Source: Girardinichthys multiradiatus (Eukaryota > Chordata > Actinopteri > Cyprinodontiformes > Goodeidae). From it: a DNA stretch of 64,000 nt. The stretch lies in NCBI RefSeq assembly GCF_021462225.1, contig NC_061795.1:5363501-5427500 (forward strand), given 5' to 3'. Below the pieces are notes generated by a model. The model was not told the origin of the DNA, did no database searches, and worked only from the letters and a program-made list of their open reading frames with translations. Shown here in pieces: positions 1 to 12,471 of this stretch (position 1 is its first letter; each line of letters begins with the position of its first letter). A program made the translations under genes and the position numbers.

Positions 1-58
1 GGCCATGTGCTCCAGAAAGCTTGGTCGAACACGAGAAGCAGTCAAGATGATGAGAGAT
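1..58 (+). CDS. st7: st7 exon (partial at window edge)
   Basis: Reads in frame from base 2 ([19 protein letters not shown]) and ends at a GTAAGC donor at 59 with phase 0. It may start before the window. Confidence 0.9.
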
Positions 59-3000
59 GTAAGCAAACAGCCCGCCAGCAAGCCATCGACATACATGATC
101 AAATCTTTATTTTCCTCTTAAACCCCAAACTAAAATAACACTTTTTCCCACAGTCTTCTTACAGTTTTTTTCCCTGTTTATTTATATTTGTGCCGTTGTT
201 GACACATCATTTTTATGTCTGTTGACTGTGCTGCCCCCTGCCTGATATAACATGTAACAACAGTTGTGTGTTTTCCAGTTAATGAAGGAGTTCCCTCTCC
301 TCAGTATGTTCAACATCCACGAGAACCTGCTGGAGTCGCTACTAGAGCTCCAGAACTACGCCGACGTCCAGGCGGTTCTGGCCAAGTACGACGGTGAGTT
401 TACTCACCGCTACCCAAGACCATGTCTCGCCTGAATGACAAGACAATGACAAACCGTACAGAACCTGCCACATGGACTCTACAGTCCGTTTTCCTGGGTA
501 ATTTATTGAGGTATTAAGTGTCAACACTTTACTGGAACAAGCAGAAATATCTGGGACTCGAAGGTTCATTTAGTCTCTTCCATTTAACGCTCCACTGCCT
601 TGATGGTTTTTATTTTTCAAATGGGAGTGTAATCATGCACACCGGCGCTTGTCTGTGAGTGTGGCGATTTAATGAAGTTAATTCAGCAGGAAAATGTGTT
701 TAACCTATTAAAGCTTAATGCGGTGTTCAGGAGGACTAGTTTATGTTTGGAGTCTAACTGGATTATATTCAGGTCATGTCAAAATATCCTCACCGCAATC
801 ATTCTTGTGGGTTTCAGAATGGATTCTGGTAAAGATTAAACTAAAATGGCAAATGTAAAGTCTTTAGCTGACTGGAGCAGGTTTGATGTCTTGGAGGGCT
901 CTTCACGGACCAGCACCAGGTTGTATCATCGGGCTTCTTCACCCATTTGTCCCTGGCAGGTCCCTGAGGTCCTGTGACCAGGGCCTGCTGATGGTTCCCA
1001 ATGCTGAGCTGAAAACAAATGGAGACAGAATGTTCTGTTCAGTGGCCTCTAGACTCTGGACCTCTCTTCCCTTGGACTTGGTATCAGTGGTCTCATAAAA
1101 GTCAGTTAAATCAGCTCATTACATTTCTCTAGCTTTTTATGCATTGCTGGCTCTTGTGAAGCACTTTGTGATTTTATATCTTCAGAGGTGATTTTTATAT
1201 ATACTAACTTCTAATACCATACGGGGTTTTTCGAGATCATTTATTCCATTTCTGAACAGAGATGGATCACCTTAAAGGAAGACACGAACATATTTATTGG
1301 TTCCTCTGGTAAAGATGTGTAAAAAACCAACCTAAAATCATCTTTTATTGCAGTAGCATAACTTCACACTAGAAATATAAAGAAATCCAACCTTTCATCT
1401 CGGAACGTTGATTAGGTTTAGGGCGAAAAATCCCATGATTAAAAAAAAAAAAGTTTTTAACAAAATTACCAGTCGCCCAATCGCTGGTAACCCTTCTATC
1501 GGTGATAGACGACTCCTCTTGCCAACTGGACAGTGTTGGCAAGAGTGTCAACACAAGAGTGTGTCCTGTGACACTTAAATCGCTTGGAGCGTACAGTCAG
1601 AGAGATCGTTGACCATCGCTCTTGATCATTCAGAGTCCCGCGTCCTCTCAACTCACCCTGCTGCTTTTCTGCTGAGAGGTGGAAGAAGGTTGATTTTCTA
1701 ACAAGTGAACCATTTCTGTGTTGAATTGGAGCATTATCCTGTTGAAAGATCCAATGACAACCGATGTTCAGTAGTTTCCATTCAGAAGGTGCTGATGTTT
1801 AAAAGACTTCATGGCATACATATCATCTGGAGCATTTGCTGCTGAAATTCTCACATCCTCAGCCAACAAATATGCCATCATCTGTACCCACCGCTTACAG
1901 GACTCGGGATAATCTCCTCAGGTTATTTTTATCATCACAGCCTCATTGGACGACTGCAGCTTCCTTACAGCCGTCTCCTCCAACCACAGCCTATCATTTC
2001 AACCCTCTACTAAGTTGTCCTAACACCTGCCCCCTCTCTGCTTTTTGTCTCCTGACAGATATTAGCTTACCCAAATCTGCAACAATATGCTACACAGCAG
2101 CCTTGCTCAAAGCCAGGGCAGTATCGGACAAGTAAGTAACACCTCCCACTATTCAGGACTCTTGACGTTCTGTTATAAAGCTGGTGGAGGATGCTGGGTA
2201 GGTTCAGTAGTAATGAGAATAAGACCATTTGGTGTCTCAGCTACACCTCACATCCAGGAGGGATCTCTGAGGTGGAGGCGGTTCTTTCTGGCTCCAGCAG
2301 GTCACGTAGAGGTGCAGGGTTAGGTTCAGCCATTCAGCAGTGTGGAACCTACCATACAATAGCTTCTAGACATTAATAAACAACAAAGTAAAAACAAGTA
2401 TTTGTACAATCTCATTATGTTTTTGTAAGACTTTAAAATCTGAGCACATTTTGTTGAAAGTATATGCAAACAAGAGGAGTTTACTCGGTATACCAGCAGA
2501 TCATCATCTAAAAAACATGATGCTGAACATTAAACTAACCCTGTAAAAGTATAGATCTTAGGTTAACTTTACACAAAAACACATGTGAGCAATAACTCTT
2601 ATAGTCATTTTAACTTATTTTAATTCTAGAATATTTTCTACATCTAATTATCTGGTACATATCCATCAGTCAGGCCGTTGGTTCTGTAAGGTAACATATT
2701 ACAGGAGTACCTAGAAAACCCACAATAGAACGATGACATTGGTGGTGTGGGTGTTTGTGTAGGTTCTCTCCAGAGGCAGCATCCAGGCGGGGCCTGAGCA
2801 CAGCAGAGATGAACGCAGTAGAAGCCATCCACAGAGCGGTGGAGTTCAACCCTCATGTCCCCAAAGTGAGTCAGCAAACAAATAAATATTAACATGGAGG
2901 ACATGAGAAGCGGAGGGGAAATGAGACATGAGTTGAAATTACAATCTGAAATGTGTGGTGTTTGTATTCAGCCAACCTTACTCTGATCCCCCTAAATAAA

Positions 3001-6000
3001 ATCCACTGCAAACAATTGCCTTCACAAGTAACCTACTCACTAAATAGTCCATCTGTGTTAAATCTCAGTATCCTGCTGTTCTGTCAAGGCCTTAGAGATT
3101 TGTTGGAGAACATTGTTCAAGTTGTGGAAAAGTTTATAGCAGCAGGTGCTTGAAATCCTTGAAAATGCTTGAATTTTAACAAGGTTTTTTCAAGGTTTGG
3201 AAAGTGCTTGATATTCTAACTGGAGAAGGCACAAAATAGAGCGCGATCATTTCGCCTTTAATGAAGTCTCAGAAAGCCTCACTGCCACTCAGAGAGGGAT
3301 GTATGGCAGGCCATTTAACATAAAATCACCTTTGTCTGACTATCTGGAATTACATTTTATGGAGTGTACTGAGAACGTGAACTTCTTATACTTGAAGACT
3401 GCTTAAGAAACCTTCTCTCCCCCGACACATTATATCTTTCTGTGACCACCGTATATTGTGACTCAAGGAGGAACTGTTGCTTTTTCATACCAGAACCTGG
3501 TCTTAAAGAAGATGATGTTCCGCTAATAGTGTGGTAGAGGCAGTGGCGGCGACAGACATTGCAAAACTGTTCAATGCCAGGTTTTTGTCAAAAGTAAAGT
3601 GTCCCTGGAATCCTAAAATACAGCTTAAAATCAACTCACATGTCTGTTTATTGAAGTATGCTATGCTGTTAAAATGAAATAAACAGCTGCAGCATGAAAA
3701 TCATGTTAAAAACATGAATGTGGAACAACAACTAACCCTAACCCTAATAAAGGTGGTTAGCTAATGGTTTAATTACACAAAAAGTAGCTGTGGCTTGACA
3801 TTGTTCAGTCATGCTTGCTGTGCCTCTGATGTCTTTTGGGCTCCTTCTGTCTATATGTGCATCTCATAATACTATAAGTTGCAGAATCTTTATCAGTTGC
3901 ACAGTATTTTAGATTGATAAGCTCCCATCTCATAAGGAACGCTGTGTAAGCCATGGTTATAAAGCTCAATGAAGAAAAGGCGCACAGAGATACAGACGGC
4001 TCCAAGGTTTGGTGCTGGAAAAGTTTGAGAATTTACCTTGAAATGCTTAAAAAGTGCTTGAATTTTACTGTGGGAAAAGTGCATGAACCCTGGTATCGGC
4101 ATAAACTGACTGGGTGGGCAAAATGAGCATTAATCAAAGAAGGAGCCAACAGGCCCAGGATAAGTCGGGTGAGCTGCAGAGATCCACAGAATTATCTGTC
4201 GATAAATGTACAAATCTCGCCTTTATAAAAGAGTGAAGGTAGAACATAGGAAGTCCAGCTTGCAGTTTGTCACAAGCCATGTTGGGACACAGCAAACATT
4301 AAAAAAAGGCTTGTAGATCTGACAATATTTCAGCTTTTCTGCCTACATTCATAAAGCCAGAGCTACAAAGGAAAGGTGTAGATCAAAGCAAGTTATTGTG
4401 TTAGAATGGCCTAAGCAAAGCCCAGCCTAAATCCAGTTGAGAATCTGCAGCCAAATTGTTAACAAACACTGTCCATTCAGTCTGCCTGCGCTTGAACCAC
4501 CTTGTGAAGAAAATGGGCAGCCATGCTTAATGTGTGCCGCACTTTTTACATATGTATTTGTAAAAGATTGTGAAAACCATGTTTCATTTTCCTTCCACTT
4601 CACTATTAGGTGCCACTTTGTGTTAGTATGTCATTGAAACATAGTCAGCTTGATTGATGATCCAGGATGATGGGGCCATGCAGGATTCTCTATTATTCCA
4701 ATGCCTAAAACCACACAGTAACTTCTGCTGCATTTCCTGATATTCTGTTATAATATCATTTATTTGTATATACACTGCTCAAAAAAATAAAGGGAACACT
4801 CAAATAACATCCTAGATCTGAATGAATGAAATATTCTCATTGAATACTTTGTTCTGTACAAAGTTGAATGTGCTGACAACAAAATCACACAAAAATCATC
4901 CATGGAAATCAAATTTATTAACCAATGGAGGCCTGGATTTGGAGTCACACACAAAATTAAAGTGGAAAAACACACTACAGGCTGATCCAACTTTGATGTA
5001 ATGTCCTTAAAACAAGTCAAAATGAGGCTCAGTATTGTGTGTGGCCTCCATGTGCCTGTATGACCTCCCTACAACGCCTGGGCATGCTCCTGATGAGACG
5101 AAGGATGGTCTCCTGAGGGATCTCCTCCCAGACCTGGACTAAAGCATCCGCCAACTCCTGGACAGTCTGTGGTGCAACGTGACGTTGGTGGATGGAGCGA
5201 GACATGATGTCCCAGATGTGCTGAATCAGATTAAGGTCTGGGGAATGAGCGGGCCAGTCCATAGCTTCAATGTCTTCATCTTGCAGGAACTGCTGACAGA
5301 CTCCAGCCACATGAGGTCTAGCATTGTCCTGCATTAGGAGGAACCCAGGGCCAACCGCACCAGCATATGGTGCGGTTATGTGAAGACCACAGGGCGACAG
5401 TGGCGAATTTGCCAATCCTGGTGTTCTCTGGCAAATGCCAAGCATCCCGCACGGTGTTGGACTGTGAGCACAACCCCCATTTGTGGACTTCGGGCCCTCA
5501 TACCATCCTCATGGAGTCGGTTTCTAACCGTTTGTGCAGACACATGCACATTTGTGGCCTGCTGGAGGTCATTTTGCAGGGCTCTGGCAGTGCTCCTCCT
5601 GTACCTCCTTGCACAAAGGTGGAGGTAGCGGTCCTGCTGCTGGGTTGTTGCCCTCCTACGGCCTCCTCCACATCTCCTGGTGTACTGGCCTGTCTCCTGG
5701 TAGCACCTCCAGGCTCTGGACACTACGCTGACAGACACAGCAAACCTTCTTGCCACAGCTCGTATTAATGTGCCATCCTGGATGAGCTGCACTACCTGAG
5801 CCACTTGTGTGGGTTGTAGAGTCCGTCTCATGCTACCACGAGTGTGAAAGCACCACCAACATTCAAAAGTAACCAAAACATCAGCCAGAAAGCATCGGTA
5901 CTGAGAAGTGGTCTGTGGTCCCCACCTGCAGAACCACTTCTTTATTGAGTGTCTTGCTAATCACCAAAGATTTCCTCCTGTTGTCTTTTCTATTTGAACA

Positions 6001-9000
6001 ACAAGATGTAAAATTGATTGTCAATCAGTGTTGCTTCCTAAGTGGACAGTTTGATTTACTTGGAGTTATATTGTGTTGTTTAAGTGTTCCCTTTATTTTT
6101 TGGAGCACTGTTTTTAAATGCCATGCAGATTAGTTCAGCCTTGAATTGATTTAGAGGAAAAATGCATAATTTCAATTCTTTAGAAATCAATAAATCTGTC
6201 TTCACCCAGCAAGCTTTTATCTTTGATCTCCTCATCTTCAGTATCTGCTGGAGATGAAGAGTTTGATTCTTCCTCCAGAACATATCCTAAAGAGAGGTGA
6301 CAGTGAAGCCATCGCCTATGCCTTCTTCCACCTCCAGCACTGGAAAAGGGTGGAGGGGGCGCTTAACTTGCTGCACTGCACATGGGAGGGCAGTACGTAC
6401 ACACACACACACACACACAAAACCAGCCTTTTAAAATAAAGAACACACTGACTAGTAGTTCTTCAGATGATGAGTTTGATCCACAGTCTCTTTATGTTTG
6501 TGTTTTCCAGCCTTCAGAATGATTCCATATCCTTTGGAGAAGGGCCACCTCTTCTACCCATACCCCATCTGCACAGAGACAGCCGACAGAGAGCTGCTAC
6601 CCAGTAAGAGACACTCTAACACACACACACACTTGGCAGCATGTGTTTCTGAAAGCCAAATAAAATCACCTAGTTGTGTTTTTAATGTTTGGAGACTGCC
6701 TTAGTGATCTAAATCCATGGTTCTTTTTCCACTAAAGCAGGATGTGATCTCCTGCAGCGTAGTCCGTACACACATGTTAACATCTGACAAGTTTCACTAT
6801 GCTGCTGTTTCCTTTTGGAAAGCACATTTTCATTCGTTTTTCTGCCGCTGCTAAGTTTACATCATACATCATCTTGGTGACAACACTGAGAACAGAACTG
6901 TGGGCTGTGATCAGGCTGATGCAGGGAATATGACAACAACATGAACCTGTTGCGCTTCCAGCTAACGTTGTGTTGTTGTGTGTCGCTGTCTTGTGTGGAA
7001 GCAGTGTTTCATGAGGTGTCGGTCTACCCCAAGAAGGAGCTGCCCTTCTTCATCCTCTTCACGGCTGGTCTCTGCTCCTTCACCGCCATGTTGGCTCTGC
7101 TCACACACCAGTTCCCTGAACTCATGGGAGTGTTTGCTAAAGCTGTGAGTACACACACACACACACACACAGTACTGTGACAGGCGATATTGTTTCAACT
7201 TCTCTTTAACATCAGAACCACCTCTAATTCAAAGAATACTAGGCAACAGTTACACTATCCTTTACAGCGTAGCAAAATGTTTATTTAAAATATTTTCTTA
7301 GAGCATGAAGAGGAAAATATGTGATAATGTCCCCCTTTCAGTTTGTTTAGCTGAGACCAAAAAGTACCTATTCTAACAACTGAAGCTTAAATGTTGTGAC
7401 TTATTAAGATACTTTAGGGGACAAAATTACAGAAACCCTTCCATAAAACATGCAGTAGCAGACTTTCCAAAGCAGCACCTTAGGATGCACAGCAGACAGT
7501 CCACTGCTTTTGTGGGTTTTACTTCTTGCATTTGCTATTTTACTCCACAGTCTTGATTGTTTTCTTTGCGTTTGGTACATGGAACTGTTTGTGTTGAACT
7601 CTTTTCAGACTCATCGTTGTAATTAAATGCAGAGCTCATAAAGGAGGTTATGTCTGGTCATAAAAGGCATGAAGCGGCAGTAGGGGACACATGGGTTCGC
7701 TGTGGGAACATCTAATACTGACCCCTGCCAACAGTATCAGAGTATCCTGGTCTTATTTTCTTTATTATTATAAATAATCATGTCAATCTACAATATATAA
7801 GTGTTTATTAAAATAATAAATCAGTCACTAAACCAACACAGCAAAGATTTAATTTTATATTTTGTTTGTCAGTCATTATCCTTGTCAGGGTGGTACACGC
7901 TACAGTCTGGTTCCCTCGGTGGTTTTATTCATACATGGCCCTAATTAAAGAGATGTTGCAGAAAGCTGTTTAAGGAGAGTCATGAAGTATGAGCCGAGGG
8001 GGGGTTTCAGTTAAAGATGGTTACTGAAAGCTAAAACCGCTCAGGGAGTCATATTGAGCCGTTCTGGTGTTAATGGAGTGTGTGTATGTCTGCTCATGTG
8101 ACTCCATAAAATGGCTTGTTTTTTTAAATGGCCTCCATTATTGGTGCTTTCATGGTACTTAGAAAATATTTTAACCAGTTTCAATGATAAGCTGAACCTG
8201 GCTGCATTGTTTGATAACTAGGATCTAGGAACCAGTCTGCATGTTTCCTTTCTTTTTGTATACTGACTTCCTTTCATTCTTTCTTCCATCCTTCCCTGTG
8301 CCATTCCTTCCTCCCTTCTTTATGGTCTTCATTCGTTCCTTGAGTCCTTCCTATTGGTCTGTTTGTGTCTGTTTTTTTACAGGTCCTGTATATAAAGTCT
8401 GCCTCATTTAGAAATGTCTGCTATGAAGTCATGGCAAAAGTTTGTTTCTATATTGTAATCTGGGTAAAAAGAATGAACTATTTATAGAAACCCTGGATAT
8501 TCCTCAGTCAGGTCTCTTTTCTAGTTGCTGTTGGAAAAATAAGTTTAAGCTGTTATTTTAAGCCCTTAATATGAGGATGTGTGGTTTGAGCTCTACGTTC
8601 TGTATTAATGTTTGACTCTTATTTTGAAGTTAAAAAGGAAGTAGTAACGGACCTGCCCTGTTGTATTGACAGAGCAGACTAGTAAAGGCTTGGCAGCAGC
8701 AGTTTGGTACGTGGTACAGGAAGAAAACAGTGACAAACAAGATTAAAACACAGTAATTAGTGTGAGAATACTGCCAAAATATCTCCACTACAGTAGGGTT
8801 GAAACAATCGGATTAATCGTGATTAATTGATCATTAAAATAATCGTCAACTAATTTAGTAATCTAATAATTGTTAACTGGAGTATACAGACTTTAAAACA
8901 TGCCATTTGCTGAAAGAACAACCCACTCAGAGCAGTAATTAGGCCAAAACTGTATGAAAAATATCAACATTTTGCATTTAAGATAAAAAACCTTCTTTGG

Positions 9001-11660
9001 TTGTAAGTAGACTATCCAGAACTCCTGAAGTGTAATAGCTTTAGCTTCACCTGGTTCAAATTCTGTAAAATATGAAGTACCTTTTCCTATCCGATTAATA
9101 ATCGATCAATCGACACAATAGTCGACAGATGAATCAATTAGCAAAAATAATTGTTAGTTGCAGCCAAAAACTACAGGTTGGACTGCCATAGTTCCAGAAG
9201 TTTTGTGGTTCATTCAGAGACGGTTACACAGACCAGGATTGGGCCTTGCCACAGCCGCTGTTCAGTTCTTTATTTTAGCATTTTAATTTGAGCCAGTAGA
9301 GTCTGAAAGGTAAGTCTTGTTTAGGGTGAGATTTCTGAGCGTTGCAAGATCTCTGCTCATTTATCTTTGGATAAAGTTGGAAGGGATCATTTTGCAAAGA
9401 ATAGAGGAATCAAAGGTGGATGAGTTTCAGTATCTGGGCTAAACATCCAGAACAATGGGCAGAGCTGAAGAAAGGTGCAAAAGAGAATACAGGCAGGGTG
9501 GAGTGGTTGGAGAAACGTGTTGGAGGCTATGTGACAAGAGGAAAGCTGCAGGAGTGAAAGCGAAGGTTTGGGAATGGCGGAAATGAACAGGATTAGAAGG
9601 TTTACTAGTTTATTGTTGGGACAATGAGGCTGGGTGAGACGGTCGGTCTGGCCTGGGATGGTTTGGACTTGTGCAGAGGGATAATGGAGACATTGGACAC
9701 AGGATGTTGAATATGGAGCTACCAGGGAATGAGACCACAGAGAAGGTTCATGGATGTAGTGAAGGATATTCACTCAGTAGATTATCTGCTGTGTTGATCC
9801 GTGAAGGGAGCAGCAGAAAGAAGAAAAAGCCAGAATAACGGTGCAGCATGTTGCTGTGCTAATTCAACCATACTTACATCGAGTTGTGTTGCTGATGCAT
9901 TGATGGTTGTGATCTCCCTTAATTAAAAAAACTCAAACTTGTGCCACTTTGATCTGGCTCCCTGTTGTAACTCAGAATTTAGAGAGCTGCTAAACATAAG
10001 GCATAAATGTGGAAGATAAAGAGGTCAGATCATTTTCATACCCACTCAGATATCTCACAGGTTGGTCTCACCACCACCTGCACACTTCACACAGATAAAG
10101 CACATACCTTTACTCTGAAGCGCTCTTTGAAGCACAAAGAGAGATGCTGAGGTAGACTAGCAGGAAGATAAATGCCCTGCCGCCAGCCTTCTCCTTACTT
10201 ATCTACCATCTGACAAAGTTGGAACCTCTCTGACCTACATGACACTCTGGTTAAGCCCCAATCATTCTTCAGCTGCCCTCTCCCATCTCCTTTGCCTCTG
10301 TTCATTTCCAAAGCAGCTCAGAGTGGAAGCAGAACGTTTTTGGAACACAGTATTTTTAACATGAAGGTAACTGAAAAGTTCATCAGTCTTTGCCGGAAAG
10401 AAAACAGGTTCTCCTCAGCTAACGTGTACATAATGATACTAGTTTGAGCTTCATGCTCATGTGATGTTTAAGTGATGTTCCATATTTGGTTTTGGTTGTT
10501 CTGTATCAGTATTGTGAAACGTAGTATTTTTTAGCAGTTGTGCATTTGGATATTTGCAGGTTTCATACTCATAAACCACCGTTAGATCATAGTTTGGTAA
10601 TAAACATTACGCCCTTACACTTCATAATGGCTAGAGGTTTATCACTACCTTCCATGGTAGATCAGGGGCACCATGTTGGTGAGTGGACTTCAGCCCCACA
10701 TTCTGAGTCAGGACCTTTCAGTTGATGGTGAGTTGTAAAGACTGGACCGAGACTATAGTGGTCCTTTGGATAAACAAAAGAAAATCTTCAACAGCTGCAG
10801 ATCAAGTTTCATTTTTAAACCTGAACTGTTAGATGAAGTGCTTCTGTCAGAAAAACTGCACCACCACAACCCAGAAACCTCAGCGACCTCAGTCATGTTG
10901 TGATGTCACAAAACCTGTTCTAAATGATTGTGGATGACCACAGTTAGTGAGACAGATTACGGACTGATGGTTTCTGTCTCGTTTTGCCCTGCAAGGTGTT
11001 GCCAATACCACGGTAACCAGTGCTTTAGTGGTGAAACTGAAAGAGCTGGTGTTTAATCATGATGTGGCCCTAATGTAGCACTGGTCTGATGTAGAACCCG
11101 ACCCTCAGCAGCCATCTACATATTGGGAAACCACCAGCAACCATATGTATTTAAGTGCCTTTAGGAAAAACCATCTGTAAATAAAACCATAAACTTTGTG
11201 AGTATATCATTATAATATTTTAAAGCATTATATGAAGTGAAGTGAACCTAGAAAAGAAACAGAAAGATTTCAACACTCTTCCCCCACAGAGCGGGATTAA
11301 TCATAGACCATCTCCAGGATTTAGGAGCAGACAGACAAGTCCTGATCTCAACCCCATTTAACACCTGAGTGATTATCCTGAATATGTTGTTGGTGCCAGA
11401 CCGACTTTGCACACTGGCTGACTTGTGACAAATACTGGTTGAAGAACCATTCCACAGTAGTGGGTGAGCAGGCTGGTGAGGCATTGCCAGGCTGCTCTGT
11501 GTGGTTCTACCTATGGTAAATGGCTGCCATGTATAGCACTTTATGGTTTTCTCTACTCTTGCAGTTCCTCAGTACTCTGTTCGCTCCTCTGAACTTCATC
11601 ATGGAGAAGGTGGAGAGCATCCTGCCCTCCAGCCTCTGGCACCAACTCACTCGCATTTGA
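1..11660 (+). CDS. st7: st7 (suppressor of tumorigenicity 7), 3' half, eight coding exons
   Basis: Partial gene; the 5' part lies left of the window. Coding exons are 1-58, 279-393, 2059-2131, 2763-2865, 6242-6392, 6511-6603, 7005-7144 and 11565-11660. All have GT/AG borders and the phases join without a break, giving about 275 codons against roughly 585 for human ST7. Recognised from near-verbatim vertebrate ST7 stretches such as [20 protein letters not shown] (exon at 6242) and [15 protein letters not shown] (exon at 6511). A hydrophobic segment in the 7005 exon ([19 protein letters not shown]) is a likely membrane helix. The protein ends LWHQLTRI, as in one of the known ST7 C-terminal isoforms. 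ST7 is a conserved multi-pass membrane protein linked to growth control; its biochemical activity is not settled. The gene converges on wnt2, as in other vertebrates. Identity is very secure; exon borders are read by eye. Confidence 0.97.
279..393 (+). CDS. st7: st7 exon
   Basis: TTTTCCAG acceptor at 271-278, GTGAGT donor at 394. Encodes [20 protein letters not shown] followed by an [11 protein letters not shown] stretch, typical of ST7. 38 codons plus one base. Confidence 0.95.
870..1190 (+). repeat. LINE 3' fragment (reverse transcriptase tail)
   Basis: An open stretch at 883-1098 resembles the C-terminal tail common to fish non-LTR retrotransposon ORFs: residues such as [28 protein letters not shown] and SLPLDL, then a degraded [12 protein letters not shown] end near 1150-1175. 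It is a 5'-truncated, dead insertion in an st7 intron. The clade is not assigned. Confidence 0.6.
1191..2058. other. st7 intron remainder, nothing recognised
   Basis: No conserved exon or clear repeat seen. A poly(A) run at 1440-1452 is the only notable tract. Confidence 0.5.
2059..2131 (+). CDS. st7: st7 exon
   Basis: Acceptor CCTGACAG, donor GTAAGT at 2132. Encodes [20 protein letters not shown] then VSD. Phases match both neighbours. Confidence 0.95.
2763..2865 (+). CDS. st7: st7 exon
   Basis: Acceptor TTTGTGTAG, donor GTGAGT at 2866. Encodes [20 protein letters not shown] then [14 protein letters not shown], essentially identical to mammalian ST7. Confidence 0.96.
2866..4770. other. st7 intron, unclassified sequence with a spaced direct repeat
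   Basis: Two segments, about 3140-3215 and 4010-4095, share the core GCTTGAATTTTA and similar surroundings in the same orientation. This suggests an old interspersed repeat, but no termini or coding remains are clear. Confidence 0.3.
4773..6110 (-). mobile_element. Tc1-like family B, copy B1 (internally deleted)
   Basis: Terminal inverted repeats start CACTGCTCAAAAAAATAAAG at 4773 and are mirrored, with mismatches, at 6083-6110. A TA lies at 4771-4772; the right-hand TA is mutated. The transposase is on the - strand in two blocks. Block 5376-5876 carries the N-terminal helix-turn-helix region; block 5029-5445 carries QDNARPH and the C-terminus. Roughly 220 bp between them are missing compared with the 60.6-kb copy, which removes the first catalytic Asp (TDESRF). 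The third catalytic position reads LIQHIWD instead of LIEHIWD. The element cannot encode an active transposase. Confidence 0.9.
5029..5876 (-). pseudogene. Tc1-like transposase relic (copy B1)
   Basis: Starts [10 protein letters not shown] at 5876 and ends GGHTQY at 5029. The DNA-binding N-terminus (about 166 residues, starting block) runs to VVFT, where an internal deletion breaks the frame. The C-terminal block keeps the second catalytic Asp (QDNARPH) but has Gln in place of the DD34E glutamate. Confidence 0.88.
6242..6392 (+). CDS. st7: st7 exon
   Basis: Acceptor ends at 6241, donor GTACGT at 6393 runs straight into an (AC)n microsatellite. 50 codons beginning [20 protein letters not shown] and ending LLHCTWEG. 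Confidence 0.97.
6400..6419 (+). repeat. (AC)n microsatellite
   Basis: About nine AC units directly after the donor of the 6242-6392 st7 exon. Confidence 0.9.
6511..6603 (+). CDS. st7: st7 exon
   Basis: Acceptor TTTTCCAG, donor GTAAGA at 6604. Encodes [20 protein letters not shown] then [10 protein letters not shown]. Confidence 0.97.
7005..7144 (+). CDS. st7: st7 exon with hydrophobic segment
   Basis: Acceptor GGAAGCAG, donor GTGAGT at 7145 followed at once by an (AC)n tract. Encodes [20 protein letters not shown] and a further hydrophobic run, a likely transmembrane helix. The split codon at the 5' border reads ATG (Met), where mammals have Ser. Confidence 0.95.
7150..7171 (+). repeat. 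(AC)n microsatellite
   Basis: About eleven AC units just after the donor of the 7005-7144 st7 exon. Confidence 0.9.
7172..8785. other. st7 intron, mostly unique; possible conserved block near 7860-8060
   Basis: No exon recognised. A pyrimidine-rich (CTTT/CCTT)n-like tract lies at about 8240-8360. The stretch at 7860-8060 looks less AT-rich and more complex than its surroundings, but this is only an impression. Confidence 0.35.
8794..9168. mobile_element. hAT-type MITE with octamer duplication
   Basis: The termini TAGGGTTGAAAC (8794) and GTTGCAGCCAAA (ending 9168) are imperfect inverted repeats. The AATCGATTAATC-rich subterminal sequence is typical of a very common fish non-autonomous hAT family. 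Flanks CACTACAG (8786-8793) and AACTACAG (9169-9176) fit an 8-bp target duplication with one mismatch. No coding capacity. Confidence 0.75.
9385..9840 (+). repeat. Degenerate LINE 3' fragment
   Basis: On the + strand the broken frames read VDEFQYLG, then fragments such as [20 protein letters not shown] and a [12 protein letters not shown] end. This matches the order of motifs in the C-terminal part of fish LINE ORF2 proteins (FxYLG, then WFGHVxRR, then MELPG-like). Several stops and frameshifts make it inactive. Confidence 0.6.
9841..11564. other. st7 last intron remainder, nothing recognised
   Basis: I see no exon, structured repeat or coding relic in this 1.7-kb stretch. Confidence 0.45.
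11565..11660 (+). CDS. st7: st7 terminal coding exon
   Basis: Acceptor CTCTTGCAG; 31 codons ending in LWHQLTRI and TGA at 11658-11660. This is the [14 protein letters not shown] ST7 C-terminus. I did not find the alternative C-terminal exon known in mammals. Confidence 0.96.
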   Translation, partial: FLSTLFAPLNFIMEKVESILPSSLWHQLTRI

Positions 11661-11990
11661 CCCCAAATGACTCTGCCAGAATCTGACCCAGGACCAGCAC
11701 CAGAGAGCGGACCTCCGTGCAGACTAACAGCTGAACAGAAATCCAGAATGCTGCGTTGGACTAGACTGACACACTTTTGTGCCAGCTTTACAGAGTTCTG
11801 ATCAAACTGGAAGCAGTGAAATACAGCAGGAGAACAGGCAGAACAGCCATATCCACCACTGGTTTGGACTTTCTTTGACATGTCTGCATTTTGAGGACAT
11901 TTCAATTGTTAAAAGCTGTTCTTTTGATGTACAAACTGAGGTTATTAAATGCCATCAATAAAAAGGGAAAAAATGTCAATAAAGGACTTT
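11661..11990 (+). terminator. st7: st7 3' UTR with two poly(A) signals
   Basis: Non-coding sequence follows the stop codon. AATAAA hexamers lie at 11957-11962 and 11978-11983, about 300 bp after the stop. The cleavage site is inferred to lie near 12000. Confidence 0.75.
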
Positions 11991-12471
11991 GTGTATCTCT
12001 GCAAGTCAGTCTCTTCAAGGTGTTGTGTTTGTGTGTTTCTTTAGACAGTTCTTCAAAGTTCTTCGTGTTTCTTTAACCTGGAGGTGATCCTTATTTCAGA
12101 ACCTATCGATGGTTAAAAGAGCCGAACAAGCTGTGGAATCATTCAGGTTTCATTTCATCCTTCAGACTAGAACACTTGAATATTCATCTAGAACCCGTTT
12201 AGCTGTCACATACTGACCACGACATTAGTAATGTATAACTGTGATGTAAGGAAGAAGACCTGAAATGACTCAGATATGGGTTGAAACCATTCTTGTGCGT
12301 TCTTTGAAAAGGGTGGACGTAAAATCCTCACTGGTGTCTGAATGTAGCAACACGAGGGAAACCATGAGAACAAGCTGCGGGTTTTCAATTTATTTGGACT
12401 CTGTCAAAACGTGGCCGACAATTCTCAGCAAGAAAAGCCTTCAGGGTTCCTGTCCACTCTGGAAAATTCCT

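Noticed and set aside
3730..3752. Telomere-like CTAACCCTAACCCTAA
   Set aside because: Only two full units; too short to be an interstitial telomere tract.
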